Assembly (NCBI GenBank): GCA_963971535.1
Contig: OZ020586.1
Location: forward strand, 77,042,703-77,106,702
Reading direction: 5' to 3'
Length of the DNA stretch: 64,000 nucleotides
From: Notolepis coatsorum
Taxonomy: Eukaryota > Chordata > Actinopteri > Aulopiformes > Paralepididae
Shown: one piece after another, positions 11,971-23,728 of the stretch
How positions within the stretch are numbered: position 1 is the first letter of the stretch
Layout of the letters: the number at the start of each line of letters is the position of its first letter
Translations under genes and position numbers: made by a program
The notes under the pieces: model-generated
The model's input: the letters and a program-made list of their open reading frames with translations, nothing else
Database searches by the model: none
What the model was told of the DNA's origin: nothing

Positions 11971-13134
11971 GTTCTGCTTCTTGTTGGTTGTAGAGTCAAG
12001 TCACACAGTGCATCAGAACCTCACTCAGTGGAGCTGTGGACCTGGACTGATGGAGTCCCAGACCTCTGATATAAGTCCTGCCAGAACAATAGAACATTAC
12101 ATTTTCTTCTTTGAATTTGAAATATTGTGTAACGTTACCGTTATCTAATTAGTAACTGGCAACTGCAGATGTCTGCCCCATGTCTATACCCCACAATGCA
12201 AAGTGTCTAACGCTATAGCTTAATTGTAGATTCTAAACATAATGAGGTAACGCAGCTACCAAATGTTATCTTTAATCAAAGTGTGTAATGTTAATCCACA
12301 ACAGTGACTTTTGGTATATGACATATCAATAGAAATACATTTACAAAAATACAAATGAAATACATTTCAAATTAATTCCACAATTCTTTGCGATAGACTT
12401 ATATCAATACACAAACAAATTTAAATTGATGACATTAGATCGGGTGTAGCTAATCTAAATAGTGTGCATCATTTTCAAAACTATATACTGTATTTTGAGA
12501 GTAAATCAAGCATAATAAACATTCATGTTCTAATGAAGCCTGAGAAACCAAGTTTGCACTTCACCGCATAGGTCCTTGTGAATCGCTAATGTCTATTTTG
12601 TAGTTGTAAACAGTGATCCCCTCATTAAAGTGGCCAATATCTGAAGAGGGCAGTGATGGATGAAGTGATTGTTATTATATGTACTTAATAAGTATATAGG
12701 GTATACAATGGAAGGAATTTGTATTTCTTTAGTCTAAGATAGTGATCCATAATCAGAAAATGTCCATAATACTATACAGAGTCTAAGGCTGTTTTTCAGC
12801 TGCTTCTGTTCTAAATACACAGATCGCTATAGTCTTGGACCGTTATTCATATTCCAATGGTCCCCCTTTATCACTTCCATTGTCCTGTTTAAAGATAGAA
12901 AATAGAATTTAAATAACAAATGAACATGACTGAGACCCAGTCTGGTACATATTAATAAACACATGAACAACATACTTCATGCATTTTCCTCTGGAGGGAC
13001 TGAATACAGTATATTTCTTACTGCTAATCTGCGATTTTAGGCAATATAGTGTTGCTATAGAAACATGTTTAAGAAATCCAAAATCTCCCATGCTAACAAA
13101 CTATTGTATGCAGCTCTACAGACTAGTGATATAT
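11971..13134. repeat. Head module upstream of copy D, truncated on the type-1 side
   Basis: Type-2 leader followed by the head module, as in the intact divergent pairs, but at about 13135 it jumps into intron 1 of another type-2 copy. The expected type-1 gene is missing. E has the same joint at about 23570. Confidence 0.75.
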
Positions 13135-13146
13135 CATGGTTCTTAC

Positions 13147-13293
13147 CTCAAAGAAGGTGAGCATATTGTCTGGACAGTCTTGGAGGACAAAGGCAATCAT
13201 TGCCAGGTAGGTGCTACAATTCTCAAACATCATTTTCCGGGTGCTGTTGGATGTCACATGGAGAGGCAGGGGAGCTCCAAAGTTCTCAGCCAT
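13147..13293 (-). pseudogene. Orphan type-2 exon 1 (D')
   Basis: A complete 147 bp type-2 first exon (M-A-E-N-F-G start, ending F-F-E before the GT donor) with about 12 bp of intron 1 beyond it, then head-module sequence. No exon 2 or 3 follows, so it is a leftover from a deletion between units. Confidence 0.85.
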
Positions 13294-13567
13294 GTTCTGC
13301 TTCTTGTTGGTTGTAGAGTCAAGTCACACAGTGCATCAGAACCTCACTCAGTGGAGCTGTGGACCTGGACTGATGGAGTCCCAGACCGCTGGATATAAGT
13401 CCTGCCAGAACAATAGAACATTACAAGGTGTGCATTCCAGGTTGATGAGGGCCTTTTCATCTGGATGAGGTGGGTGGGGTCAATGGCTGTGATAACAGCC
13501 CACTCCTGGACCAATGGATGGTGCTAATCTTTGCTAATATACTTAGTTTAATATAGTGGGAAAATAC
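13294..13567. repeat. Long type-2 upstream flank
   Basis: Type-2 leader plus a GGTGGGTGGGGTCAATGG-containing flank, the alternative upstream context of type-2 genes. It is also found at 23729-24003, 42939-43213, 47710-47984, 51429-51703, 55150-55406 and 63037-63293. It may contain the promoter of these copies. Confidence 0.6.
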
Positions 13568-14153
13568 AGGCTCCTAAACATGCTTGTTCAAATCAAACAC
13601 ATCCCTGAATGCTTACACTGTAAAAAATAAATGTTTTTTTCACGGGAAATGAACTGTATTATTTTACAGATTACTTTTGTTTTTCTACTTAAATGTAAAT
13701 GCCATAAAAATACAGTAAATTACCTTTTATCAAAAGGCTCCTAAACATGCTTGTTCAAATCAAACACATCCCTGAATGCCTACAGTTGTTATTTTTTTCA
13801 TATATTGCTTCAAAATCAATAAGTTGGAAGTTGTATTTGTTGAGACACAGTTTACAAACATCTTCCTTTCGTATATACTGTATATATTATGATGCACAAT
13901 CCATTCCTCAGATTGTAATGATTGCAATCCTATACACTGTGAAAAAGAAGTCTGTACAAAAAAACTGTAAATGTCTGGCAGCAACGGTTGTCAAATACTT
14001 ACTGTTAAATTACAGTAAAATCTAATACATTTACAGATTACAATATTTTGATAATGGTTAATATTTTGATAAAGGGTAATTTACTGTATTTGTATGGTAT
14101 TTACATACTTAAAGTAGAAAAACAAAAGTAATCTCTAAAATAATACAGTGAAA
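13568..14153. repeat. Foldback/MITE-like inverted-repeat element
   Basis: Left arm about 13615-13735 (CACTGTAAAAAATAAATG start) is largely the reverse complement of the right arm about 14064-14153 (ending CAGTG). The middle has further ACTGTAAA/TTTACAGT repeats. A 45 bp segment starting GGCTCCTAAACATGC is directly repeated on both sides of the left arm. Non-autonomous DNA-transposon remnants of fish often look like this; no transposase is present. Confidence 0.65.
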
Positions 14154-14268
14154 TCAATTTTTTTTTATTTGATTTCTTTTTACAGATTTTTTTACCTGAA
14201 ACACTGGAGAATAACTGCTTCATTTTACTTAGTTTCTTCGGTAGTAATGATATACTGTTGTATTACTC

Positions 14269-14567
14269 CAAAGTTCTCAGCCATGTTCTGCTTCTTGTTG
14301 GTTGTAGAGTCAAGTCACACAGTGCATCAGTGCATTCTTCAACCGTCAGGTAGAAGTTATGCCATCGACCCAGCAGGGGGCAGTGTGGACCATGGACTCA
14401 GTGGTTCTGGAAACAGGCCAGTCAAGAGGATTCGTATGTGTGCTGAGCCCTCAACGCTGATCTACACAAGACCCAGTGTTGCTCCTTATTTTACCAGCCG
14501 TCAGAACGGTTATGTCAATTATCCTCTACCAACATATCCCTGTGATGTTAAACGTTATTGCTTGTAA
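14269..14567 (+). pseudogene. Hybrid fragment: antisense type-2 leader joined to type-1 exon 3 end
   Basis: About 62 bp of type-2 exon 1/leader in antisense (14269-14330) is joined at GCATCAG/TGCATTC to the last 237 bp of type-1 exon 3 (14331-14567). The type-1 part encodes I-L-Q-P..R-P-V-K-R-I-R-M through the normal tail, with the last codons changed to Y-C-L. A 139-codon frame runs through it from 14148. The same joint occurs in E, H, I and J, so it arose once. It lacks any forkhead core. Confidence 0.8.
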
Positions 14568-15099
14568 AATGTTTTTTTTTGTACATGCCACTTCTGCACT
14601 TATTTGTACATTATATTTGCTTACTTATCTTGGCACCTTTTTCAATAAAACACAAAAACAAACATTGTTACTTACCGCTATCATTTATTTGTATGCATAC
14701 AGATCTGAGATGAAGAATTTATAACTGAACATAATCAGAATCAGAAAGATCTTTATTGCCAAGTAAGTTTGCACACATACAAGGAATTTGTATTGGTTGT
14801 TGCAACATTAACAGACAATTAAAGTAGAATCATCAGTCATATATAAACTAAATTAGAATAAAAGTACAATAGAATATGGGCTGTACAATTGTGCAGTATT
14901 GTGCAAAAAGTATGAATAATCACGAAAAACTAACTATTAAAATAGTTTTACAGAATTACTTAATTGATTTAATAACATATTGTAAAATATTATTGACCAA
15001 TGTTATTATCCTGTATAAGTATAATACATGTGTATCAGGCTCAGTAATGTACCTTCCATACACCATTGACCTCTCACCTCAAGATATATGAATGAAAAC
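14568..15099. repeat. Tail module, left part
   Basis: Type-1 3' UTR with AATAAA, then tail module up to ATATATGAATGAAAAC, where the TIR element is inserted. The module resumes at 20489 with AGGCTCAATTG. Confidence 0.75.
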
Positions 15100-15388
15100 G
15101 TTAGGTTATGACTATAACCAAGTTCTGTTAGTTAGGGGCGATGCTTGGCATCACTACTGCACTATCTCGCGTACGTGCACGCGTACTGAATAAACCACAA
15201 ATGTACCTCTAATACCAGTATTAGTCTGACCACACCCCTCATCAGCTTACCTTCATAAGCAGGTGTGTGGTCACCTGCTCTCCTCCTTCCCAAGCTTTCA
15301 CCACAAGGTGAGGACAAGGGCTGCAGCGGCCGTCTGATGCCAAGCATCGCCCCTAACTAACAGAACTTGGTTATAGTCATAACCTAAC
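15100..15388. mobile_element. Small inverted-repeat element (289 bp) at left edge of large TIR element
   Basis: Near-perfect 54 bp arms (15100-15153 and 15335-15388) beginning GTTAGGTTATGACTATAACC. The interior (about 15147-15297) is the reverse complement of the right end of the adjoining large element (about 20290-20464). It is therefore a deletion derivative of the same family, nested or joined at its left end. Confidence 0.7.
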
Positions 15389-15917
15389 GTTCTGTATCGT
15401 TAGTGGCTTAGCTTGGCATCACTACTGCACAAGGGAGGCCAAGCGGAGCCACTTGGCTGACAAATACACCCCGCTGACAGCCCCCCAAAACCATCAGAAC
15501 AGGGAGGGCCGAGCCCCCCCGACCCCCCCTAATGGAGGGTATCCCCCCTATTAGAGGCTTCACGGGAAGGCGACGGACCCGACCGTGCGAAGAGGCACTC
15601 AAGCAACTTAACGCACAGGGTGAGCAGACCGTGGCTTGACCCCACGACTACACACACGCACAACCCGCATGCCACCCGGGAACGAACGGAGGAACAACCT
15701 CGTTACTGCCCCCAGAATCACGGGGCCAAGGGCAAACCCAACCCCGTGGCAAGGCCGTAGCAGCGGAGCGCGAAGGAAGACCCAGACCCACCAAAAGGAC
15801 TGGACTCCCTGGAATGGGGGCCCGGAGAAGTCCATGATGCCAGCATCAAGACCCCACCAGGTGGGCACGTAGTGCCCCGCCCCCCACATCGCCAGCGTAT
15901 TCGGACAAAGGCCCCTC

Positions 15918-16036
15918 AGTTACTGCACCTGGTATTCCCAGGCGGAACCCCATCCAAGTACTAACCAGGCCAGAACCTGCTTAGCTTCCGAGATCGGACG
16001 AGATCGGGCGTGTTCAGGTTGGTATGGCCGTAAGCC
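15918..16036 (-). rRNA. 5S rRNA-like sequence 1
   Basis: Read on the minus strand this is about 119 nt of 5S rRNA. It starts GGCTTACGGCCATACCA, includes GATCTCGGAAGCTAAGCAGG and CCTGGTTAGTACTTGGATGG, and ends near CCTGGGAATACCAGGTGC. The A-box region is nearly canonical. The C-box has changes (ATGGGGTTCC for ATGGGAGACC). It lacks a normal 5S repeat context and sits inside a transposon, so it is probably a captured copy or 5S-derived SINE head rather than a working gene. Confidence 0.75.
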
Positions 16037-16695
16037 GAGCGGGCCCCGTCCCCCCAATAGTACACCGCCTGGCACACTGACCCTGCAGAACAGGCAGTCA
16101 GCATGGCCGTAAGCACACAAAAAGGTTAACCAACGGAAGCAGGCAGCGCACCGGGGAAAAACCAGGCAACAGGCTGTTAACCCTAGCCTGGAGACTGCGG
16201 ACGAGACAGGCGCCAGAGGGGACAGCTGAACACAGCCGCCCCGGCGGAAGGAGCGTAAGCTGGCGGTGTTGCATGACCAAGCCTCCATTTAAAAACCCCC
16301 ACCCAGAGGGGTCGAGGCAGAGAAGGCTGACACGATTGGCAGACGTCATGAACGTGCAGGGGCACCCTCAAACGGTGAACCCGGGAGTTGACACTGCTCC
16401 AACACACCAGGGAATCAACCACCTCGGTGTTACCCAATGCGGTGGTTGTTCCTATAACCCCTCAAGAAAAAACTCTAAAACACACCTGCGGGCATACACC
16501 GGCTATACCGCAGTACAAGTGTTTCAGTTTCCAAAAAGGGTTAACCCAGGCCTACGGGTCGCAAACATCACTTCGGACCGGGCCTGGCGGTACGGGAAGC
16601 ACAGGGTCACCAGAGGAGGTCAAAAAACCACCCCCACAGGCCCCTCTTCGCCATGCGTGAGAGAGGAGCGAAAAATAATGGAGAACCAGCCCCTA

Positions 16696-16814
16696 AGCAC
16701 ACCGTACCTGGTATTCCCCGGCGGTCTCCCAACCAAGTACTAACCAGGACCAACCTGTGTAGCGGCCGAGATCCGACGAGATCGAGCGCGTACAGAATGG
16801 CATGGCTGTAAGCC
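16696..16814 (-). rRNA. 5S rRNA-like sequence 2 (degenerate)
   Basis: Second minus-strand 5S-like segment about 780 bp from the first. The start GGCTTACAGCCATGCC, the CTGGTTAGTACTTGGTTGGG core and the C-box GGGAGACCGCC are good. The A-box region is degenerate (GGCCGCTACACAGG for GGAAGCTAAGCAGG). The two copies differ from each other, so they were not just duplicated. Confidence 0.65.
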
Positions 16815-19800
16815 ATGACGACAGTGCTGAGTAAAAACATACCCAACCAGGGTCTCCATAGCGCTTAACCCTGTGACACCCAGACCGACCTGGCATTTTT
16901 CCCCCTGAAAAAAGCCCAAGTCCCTCAGGGTACCAGAACAGCAGATCTGCATCCCCGGCGGACAACGGGTTCAACTGATCTGGACCAGCGTGACCAGAAC
17001 CAGTCCCGTGCCCTAACCACGCCGACATGCCTACTCCAGGAGAAGGGCAGATATGCGTGTTGATCTTAACATGAAAAGAAGGCGCCACCCAGACGTTCGG
17101 ACGAACCGCGCCTGGTGGCCCACCCCAAGGGCGTGAGACCCCACTACATATGTTCAGATCCATCCCGTCATCATCCCCCAGACATGAACGAGAATCCGTC
17201 GACAACCCACCCAGGTCATGGGATGTGGTCGTCGGAAGAGGAAAAACCCCCATCTCAGTTGCTTTATAAAAACGCTGTTCCAACCACAAGCAACCAAGGC
17301 GTGCCAGCCAATCGCCTGTTTACAGCGAGCTAGCACTATACGTGCGTCGGGACACACCCCCATCAATGAACAGGCTATTTAGACCTGTCATTGAATCCCC
17401 AAGGCGCCCAGGGGAACGACAAGAGGGGTGTGACACTCCCTAACTCCAACACTTCTGGAATAGAAAGAAGGAAGCATCAACAGTATGTATCCCAGTCTAC
17501 ACAGCCGGGGTAAAAAATGTTCACATTTTTACATCCCACCACCCTCCCATAGGAAAGAGACGGGGATCCCCAGAGAGACTTCCCACGCGAGCTGTACAGA
17601 TTGAAAAGAATATATTGCACCTTGAGCCATGTAAAAAACTGGTTTTAGGGCCTCCGGGGAAGAGGCACTGAACCCATACACACTCAACAAACGAATTGAA
17701 TCGAATATACATACAATAGAAAAGGACCCTTCTAGAGGGTCCACTCACTTTGACAATCTGAGGAGGAAGGCTCTGTACTCTGATGGAGGCTTCCTCACAT
17801 GGAAGAAGGAGTCCGAACTCACAGAAGGCCTGAATAGGCGCTTGGTGAGGAGGAGCCCTGACCACCCCCCCTGAAAACAGATCCATCACATGGACCTGAA
17901 CAGCACACGGAAGTCCTACCAACAGAGACGCGCACGGTGACGTACTCTATGGCGGGGGAATTCCTGCGGTGCACACGCCCAATATACCAGGCCGTGGGAC
18001 CAGGAACTCCCTCCCCCCCCCCCCCCCCCCCCCCCCGTAACGTGCCGAACCGCCACGTGACGGGAACCTTGAAGGACAGGGGGTGTACCCCTGACCGACA
18101 GAACAATGGGGAGAGGAAAGGTTACCAGTTCACCCCTTCACGACCCCACACCCATGATACGACGTAACGACAAAAAGAGAATATGACACAGTCATAGTCA
18201 GCTCTATGAAGCGTTTCACAGCTCCACACAGCGCATGAGCTAACCTGCTATCTGATTTTTACTAAGGAAAAACACAGAATAGAGAGGGCTCTAAGAACCC
18301 CGGTCCAACATACACATGTGCTTCTGTGGCCAGTACAACCCAGTTGTAGGTCACATGACACACACAACCCATCATCACCTACAAAAAATGGCAAAAACAC
18401 TCAACAGAGGAACGCCGTTTTTTTCACAATGAGAGAATACATCATTCTTGATTAGTATCGACCACAGGCCTTGCTAAGCACACATGACAGCAACCAAACC
18501 AATTTCCCCTTAGGAAATAAGTTTCTCCAGCAGATTTAGCACAACCTCAGCAATCAAGCTAAGAGTTACATCGTATCCCTACCACACAAAAGACACAATT
18601 AATGCACAACATGTCTGATAGGAGGCGATAAAGTCCCCAGGGAACCGGGGGGGAAAACACAATCCTCCTATTTTACCCTCAATACGGCCAGTTAAAACAG
18701 GAAAACCTGTTAATGTGTGAACACACTGTTCATTGTCATTACAGTCTGAGAAAGAACATTCTTTTACTCACTTGTCACCAAGCATAGCTTCATAGGTTAG
18801 TTGCCTTAGTAGTGAGTACACGGTACACATAAACACCATGATGTTTCTCACACAACAACCAGATCAATACATCACGATCTGCACGGAGAAGCTAACTGCC
18901 AGTGACAAAAACAGCTCACACATAACCCGCAACGTATCCCAAATGCATTGCAACAACACACGTTTTGGGAAAAAACACCGTTATTCACAATACATTTAGC
19001 AAAGTAAAACCAGAAGACGTGTTATGAGGTCTGGCCAACCCCGTACCTACCCGGAACGCAGATCAGCGAAGTGCAGTCACAAGACACCGTAGAACACAGC
19101 CGACCTGTGTTGTTCGATCCGGGCAGCGTCGCCGCTCCAACCAGTCGCTACAGTCCTCTTTGTTGACGCAATCCCCGTCCAGGCTCAGGGCAGGGTCGAC
19201 GAAACATCCCCTGTCAAGGATGACGTTGCGGTCAAGAGTGTAAAACATGTTAAAATCAAAGCACGTTCAACAGAATAGCATCAAGCCAACGGCGATCAGA
19301 AGCGAGCTCCGGCGGCGCGCGAGAAGATAAGCTACCCCGCGCCAGCCATGGCCCTAGCAGCAAGCTAACGTTTACCCAGCGACCACGACATGCTAGCCCC
19401 GCAGCTAACAGCTGACCGGCTAATAGTAGGCCTTAAGCAGGCCATGCAGCGATCCAGCAGGCTAACGCAGCAGTTAACAGCTGACTGGCTAACCGTAAGC
19501 TATGAACATGTAAACAATGACATAACACTCACCCAGACAGGCCGCCGTTCTGAACCTCTCCTCACTTTTTAAGAGAAAAGAGAAAACAAGACGTCAACAC
19601 CGCTTCACAACGGTGAACATCCGGCGGAATCAGCACAGTACCAACTGGCCTGTGTAGCTGACTTCGAACATGAATCTGCCGCTATCGCACATTACATGCA
19701 CATATCCCCTCGTGAAGGAATACTCTCATTTGGATATGAAAGATGGGGTCTTAACACGGTGACAGAGAGAATCCACTCGTCCAGAACACACAGGGATCAC

Positions 19801-20488
19801 CAGTGTCAATGGTCGCGGCCCACTAGTTAAAACTATAATGGTCTCCAGACCAAGGCCTTCTGTCGCCTAGGCGGCTAAACAAAGGACCCTAGCCTGGGGC
19901 CGGTTTCCATAAACTTTGTCAAGTAGCCCCCATAGCACTAACAGACAAGTGGAGCCCGCCAGCAAACACTACTCACCCAACCTGGAACGCACCGCTCCTC
20001 ACAACAGCGGCATGTCCGACAGTTCAGCTGTGGCCTGACAGGTTTCACCCCAACAAACACAGCAAGGAACTGCAGTTGAGAAGCATGCAGCGGCGTGCTC
20101 CCAATACGAAAACCGGTGGAGGGTTTTTAGAATGATCATCATCTTCTAGACACTCCAGTACGAAGACAATATCGCCGTATTTTCTCGAAAATAGTGAGAG
20201 AGAAAATAAAGATATGTCAACGTATCCTTGTTTCCCAAGCTGTTCCTAATCCAATTTCTTCCATCATGGTGTCAAGTGTGGGGATCTACCGAGGCACTTC
20301 TTCCTTGTGGTGAAAGCGAGAAGGAGGAGAGCAGGTGACCACACACCTGCTTATGAAGGTAAGCTGATGAGGGGTGTGGTCAGACTAATACTGGTATTAG
20401 AGGTACATTTGTGGTTTATTCAGTACGCGTGCACGTACGCGAGATAGTGCAGTAGTGATGCCAAGCTAAGCCACTAACGATACAGAAC

Positions 20489-21457
20489 AGGCTCAATTGA
20501 ACCACTCCACAGCTGATTTATGGTAGTGTGTTGCCGTTTTGGGCCAATACCATGCTGTTTTAGGCATGCGGTACAAATGTGTTGTCACAAATATATATTA
20601 GCCTATTCCATGGATTAGGTGTGGCTTTAAAGTTGAGACTTTTTTGGAATCCGGTGATGAAGCTTCCCACTTGGCAGGCCAAAAACATCTGATTGGTTAT
20701 TGATGCATGGAGCTGTTGTTTTGGTCAATCAGATTTGAATCTGATAATAAATGAGTTATGGCTATATGCCTTAATCTGGTAAATGTAATGTTGCTTTGTT
20801 GTGGAATTTCCCTTTACAAATGGAATTACAGACACAGAATGTTCTCAATGTAAGATTGTGAACCAGTAAAATTAACATTAAATTAACAAATAGTAGTGTA
20901 ACAGTAGGTGTAACAGGCTGTTGGGATTTGTTGCGTGTGTCTTCATTAGTGGAATTAATTTATTAACAATTGACAGAAAGGAATACAATAAATATATCAA
21001 TAATTTAAATGTCATTATAGAATTGAAAATGTTTCGTTTTCTCATGTATAAATATTGAATCTCAATCACAAGGTAACATTGACATTTTTTATACCACATA
21101 TGATGTTGGTGGCCGACAGCAGGGTTCATCCCCGGAACATTTATGGCCAGAAGACCAAATTCCACAACATAATCTAGTATTATTAATCAGAGTATTATTA
21201 TATATTATATTTGGTCTACATTGATGCAGTTTACCTCTTGAGAGTGAACAACTAGTTAACTATTAACAAGGTATAATACAATACAAATACAAAATAATAT
21301 ATGATAGCAAAACATAGTTTGGTTTAATATTTTATTGAAAAAAAAATCTTCACAAGAAGGCAAGTATATATATAACATATTTACAGATTATGACATAACA
21401 CAGGGACATTTGAGACAGAATAATCGTCCTGGGTTGGAAAGGAGCAATTCTGGGTCT
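20489..21457. repeat. Tail module, right part, 3' of type-2 copy E
   Basis: Continuation of the module interrupted by the TIR element, through the type-2 3' UTR. Closely matches 10052-11023. Confidence 0.75.
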
Positions 21458-22404
21458 TCAGATCACATAGATCAGGAATGAGGGATTAGCACACATACGA
21501 ATCCTCTTGACTGGCCTGTTTCCAGAACCACTGAGTACATGGTCCACACTGCCCCCTGCTGGGTAGAACTGGTCACTTCTACCTGCAGGTTGAAGAATGT
21601 GAATCTCCACAGGTGGAGCGTCCCAGCTGAACTTTCTCTTTGTTCCAACTCCTTTCTCTGAGCACCATGGCTGCTGTTCTACTCTGACTGGCAGGCTGGA
21701 AATACCCAGAGGAGATGGTTTGGAACCCAGGCCAGAGGGACTGTCTTTTTTCAGGAGCGATTCGATTGGAGAAAGGACTGCTGAACTTCACCTCACATTT
21801 AATCTGAACATCCAAAATGGAGACCAACTCGGGGAACCAGTCCATAACTCCCTTGAAGTGACGGCGCACCATCTTCTCTGTGATTTGACTGTGGTCAAGC
21901 TTCCAGTAGTTTTTAATATTGTTTGGTTTACCTGGATTTGATGGAATCTGGAAATAATTTAACACGTTATAATTCAACTAGGCCCCAGAGACAATGTTGG
22001 TTCAACTAAACTGTAGTTATCACGATCAATGAGATATAAATATGTTTTTAAATTTACCTTGACAAAACATTTGTTGGTTGACAAGCAGACTCTAATGTTG
22101 GCCTCAATGCTTATTCCTTTTCCTGACATCAATGCTGCCAATTGTTCCATTATCTGTAGAAAAGTGAAAGAGAATTAGGTATTTGGACATTATGAGGACA
22201 GTATGCTATCATATCACAACATGTTTAATAGTTTAAAGGTTTATAGCTGGTTCTTACCTCAAAGAAGGTGAGCATATTGTCTGGACAGTCTTGGAGGACA
22301 AAGGCAATCATTGCCAGGTAGGTGCTACAATTCTCAACCATCATTTTCCGGGTGCTGTTGGATGTCACATGGAGAGGCAGGGGAGCTCCAAAGTTCTCAG
22401 CCAT
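21458..22404 (-). pseudogene. Type-2 forkhead-like gene, copy E: same frameshift as copy D
   Basis: Exons 22258-22404, 22058-22153 and 21458-21947. Like copy D it has the one-base insertion at the eh1-like motif in exon 3 and an F-to-V change just after the second methionine of M-M-F-E. D and E, with their flanks, are near-identical duplicates about 10.4 kb apart. The forkhead region is open; the natural C-terminus is lost. Confidence 0.75.
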
Positions 22405-23570
22405 GTTCTGCTTCTTGTTGGTTGTAGAGTCAAGTCACACAGTGCATCAGAACCTCACTCAGTGGAGCTGTGGACCTGGACTGATGGAGTCCCAGACCTC
22501 TGATATAAGTCCTGCCAGAACAATAGAACATTACATTTTCTTCTTTGAATTTGAAATATTGTGTAACGTTACCGTTATCTAATTAGTAACTGGCAACTGC
22601 AGATGTCTGCCCCATGTCTATACCCCACAATGCAAAGTGTCTAACGCTATAGCTTAATTGTAGATTCTAAACATAATGAGGTAACGCAGCTACCAAATGT
22701 TATCTTTAATCAAAGTGTGTAATGTTAATCCACAACAGCGACTTTTGGTATATGACATATCAATAGAAATACATTTACAAAAATACAAATGAAATACATT
22801 TCAAATTAATTCCACAATTCTTTGCGATAGACTTATATCAATACACAAACAAATTTAAATTGATGACATTAGATCGGGTGTAGCTAATCTAAATAGTGTG
22901 CATCATTTTCAAAACTATATACTGTATTTTGAGAGTAAATCAAGCATAATAAACATTCATGTTCTAATGAAGCCTGAGAAACCAAGTTTGCACTTCACCG
23001 CATAGGTCCTTGTGAATCGCTAATGTCTATTTTGTAGTTGTAAACAGTGATCCCCTCATTAAAGTGGCCAATATCTGAAGAGGGCAGTGATGGATGAAGT
23101 GATTGTTATTATATGTACTTAATAAGTATATAGGGTATACAATGGAAGGAATTTGTATTTCTTTAGTCTAAGATAGTGATCCATAATCAGAAAATGTCCA
23201 TATTACTATACAGAGTCTAAGGCTGTTTTTCAGCTGCTTCTGTTCTAAATACACAGATCGCTATAGTCTTGGACCGTTATTCATATTCCAATGGTCCCCC
23301 TTTATCACTTCCATTGTCCTGTTTAAAGATAGAAAATAGAATTTAAATAAACAAATGAACATGACTGAGACCCAGTCTGGTACATATTAATAAACACATG
23401 AACAACATACTTCATGCATTTTCCTCTGGAGGGACTGAATACAGTATATTTCTTACTGCTAATCTGCGATTTTAGGCAATATAGTGTTGCTATAGAAACA
23501 TGTTTAAGAAATCCAAAATCTCCCATGCTAACAAACTATTGTATGCAGCTCTACAGACTAGTGATATATC
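22405..23570. repeat. Head module upstream of copy E, truncated
   Basis: Counterpart of 11971-13134 with the same joint into type-2 intron 1; the type-1 gene is absent. Confidence 0.75.
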
Positions 23571-23581
23571 ATGGTTCTTAC

Positions 23582-23728
23582 CTCAAAGAAGGTGAGCATA
23601 TTGTCTGGACAGTCTTGGAGGACAAAGGCAATCATTGCCAGGTAGGTGCTACAATTCTCAAACATCATTTTCCGGGTGCTGTTGGATGTCACATGGAGAG
23701 GCAGGGGAGCTCCAAAGTTCTCAGCCAT
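23582..23728 (-). pseudogene. Orphan type-2 exon 1 (E')
   Basis: Complete first exon without exons 2 and 3; counterpart of 13147-13293. Confidence 0.85.

Larger units (their letters stand above)
15389..20488. mobile_element. Large non-autonomous TIR DNA element, GC-rich, carrying 5S-like sequences
   Basis: Terminal inverted repeats of 42 bp match exactly (15389-15430 and 20447-20488, GTTCTGTATCGTTAGTGG start). The host tail module continues on both sides with no clear long target duplication; at most AC/AAC is shared. The interior is much richer in G+C than the array. It has a poly-C run (about 18016-18037) and two 5S rRNA-like segments, and no transposase frame that I can recognise. Frames of 60-200 codons at 15.4-18.1 kb overlap on both strands and look like chance. 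The superfamily is unknown. Confidence 0.75.

Noticed and set aside
16090-16120. Third 5S copy (CATGGCCGTAAGC)
   Set aside because: Only about 15 bases resemble the 5S start; too short to claim.
15400-18110. Many frames of 60-200 codons in the GC-rich element
   Set aside because: They overlap on both strands and include the 5S-like segments in translation; stop codons are simply rarer in GC-rich DNA. No transposase motif seen.
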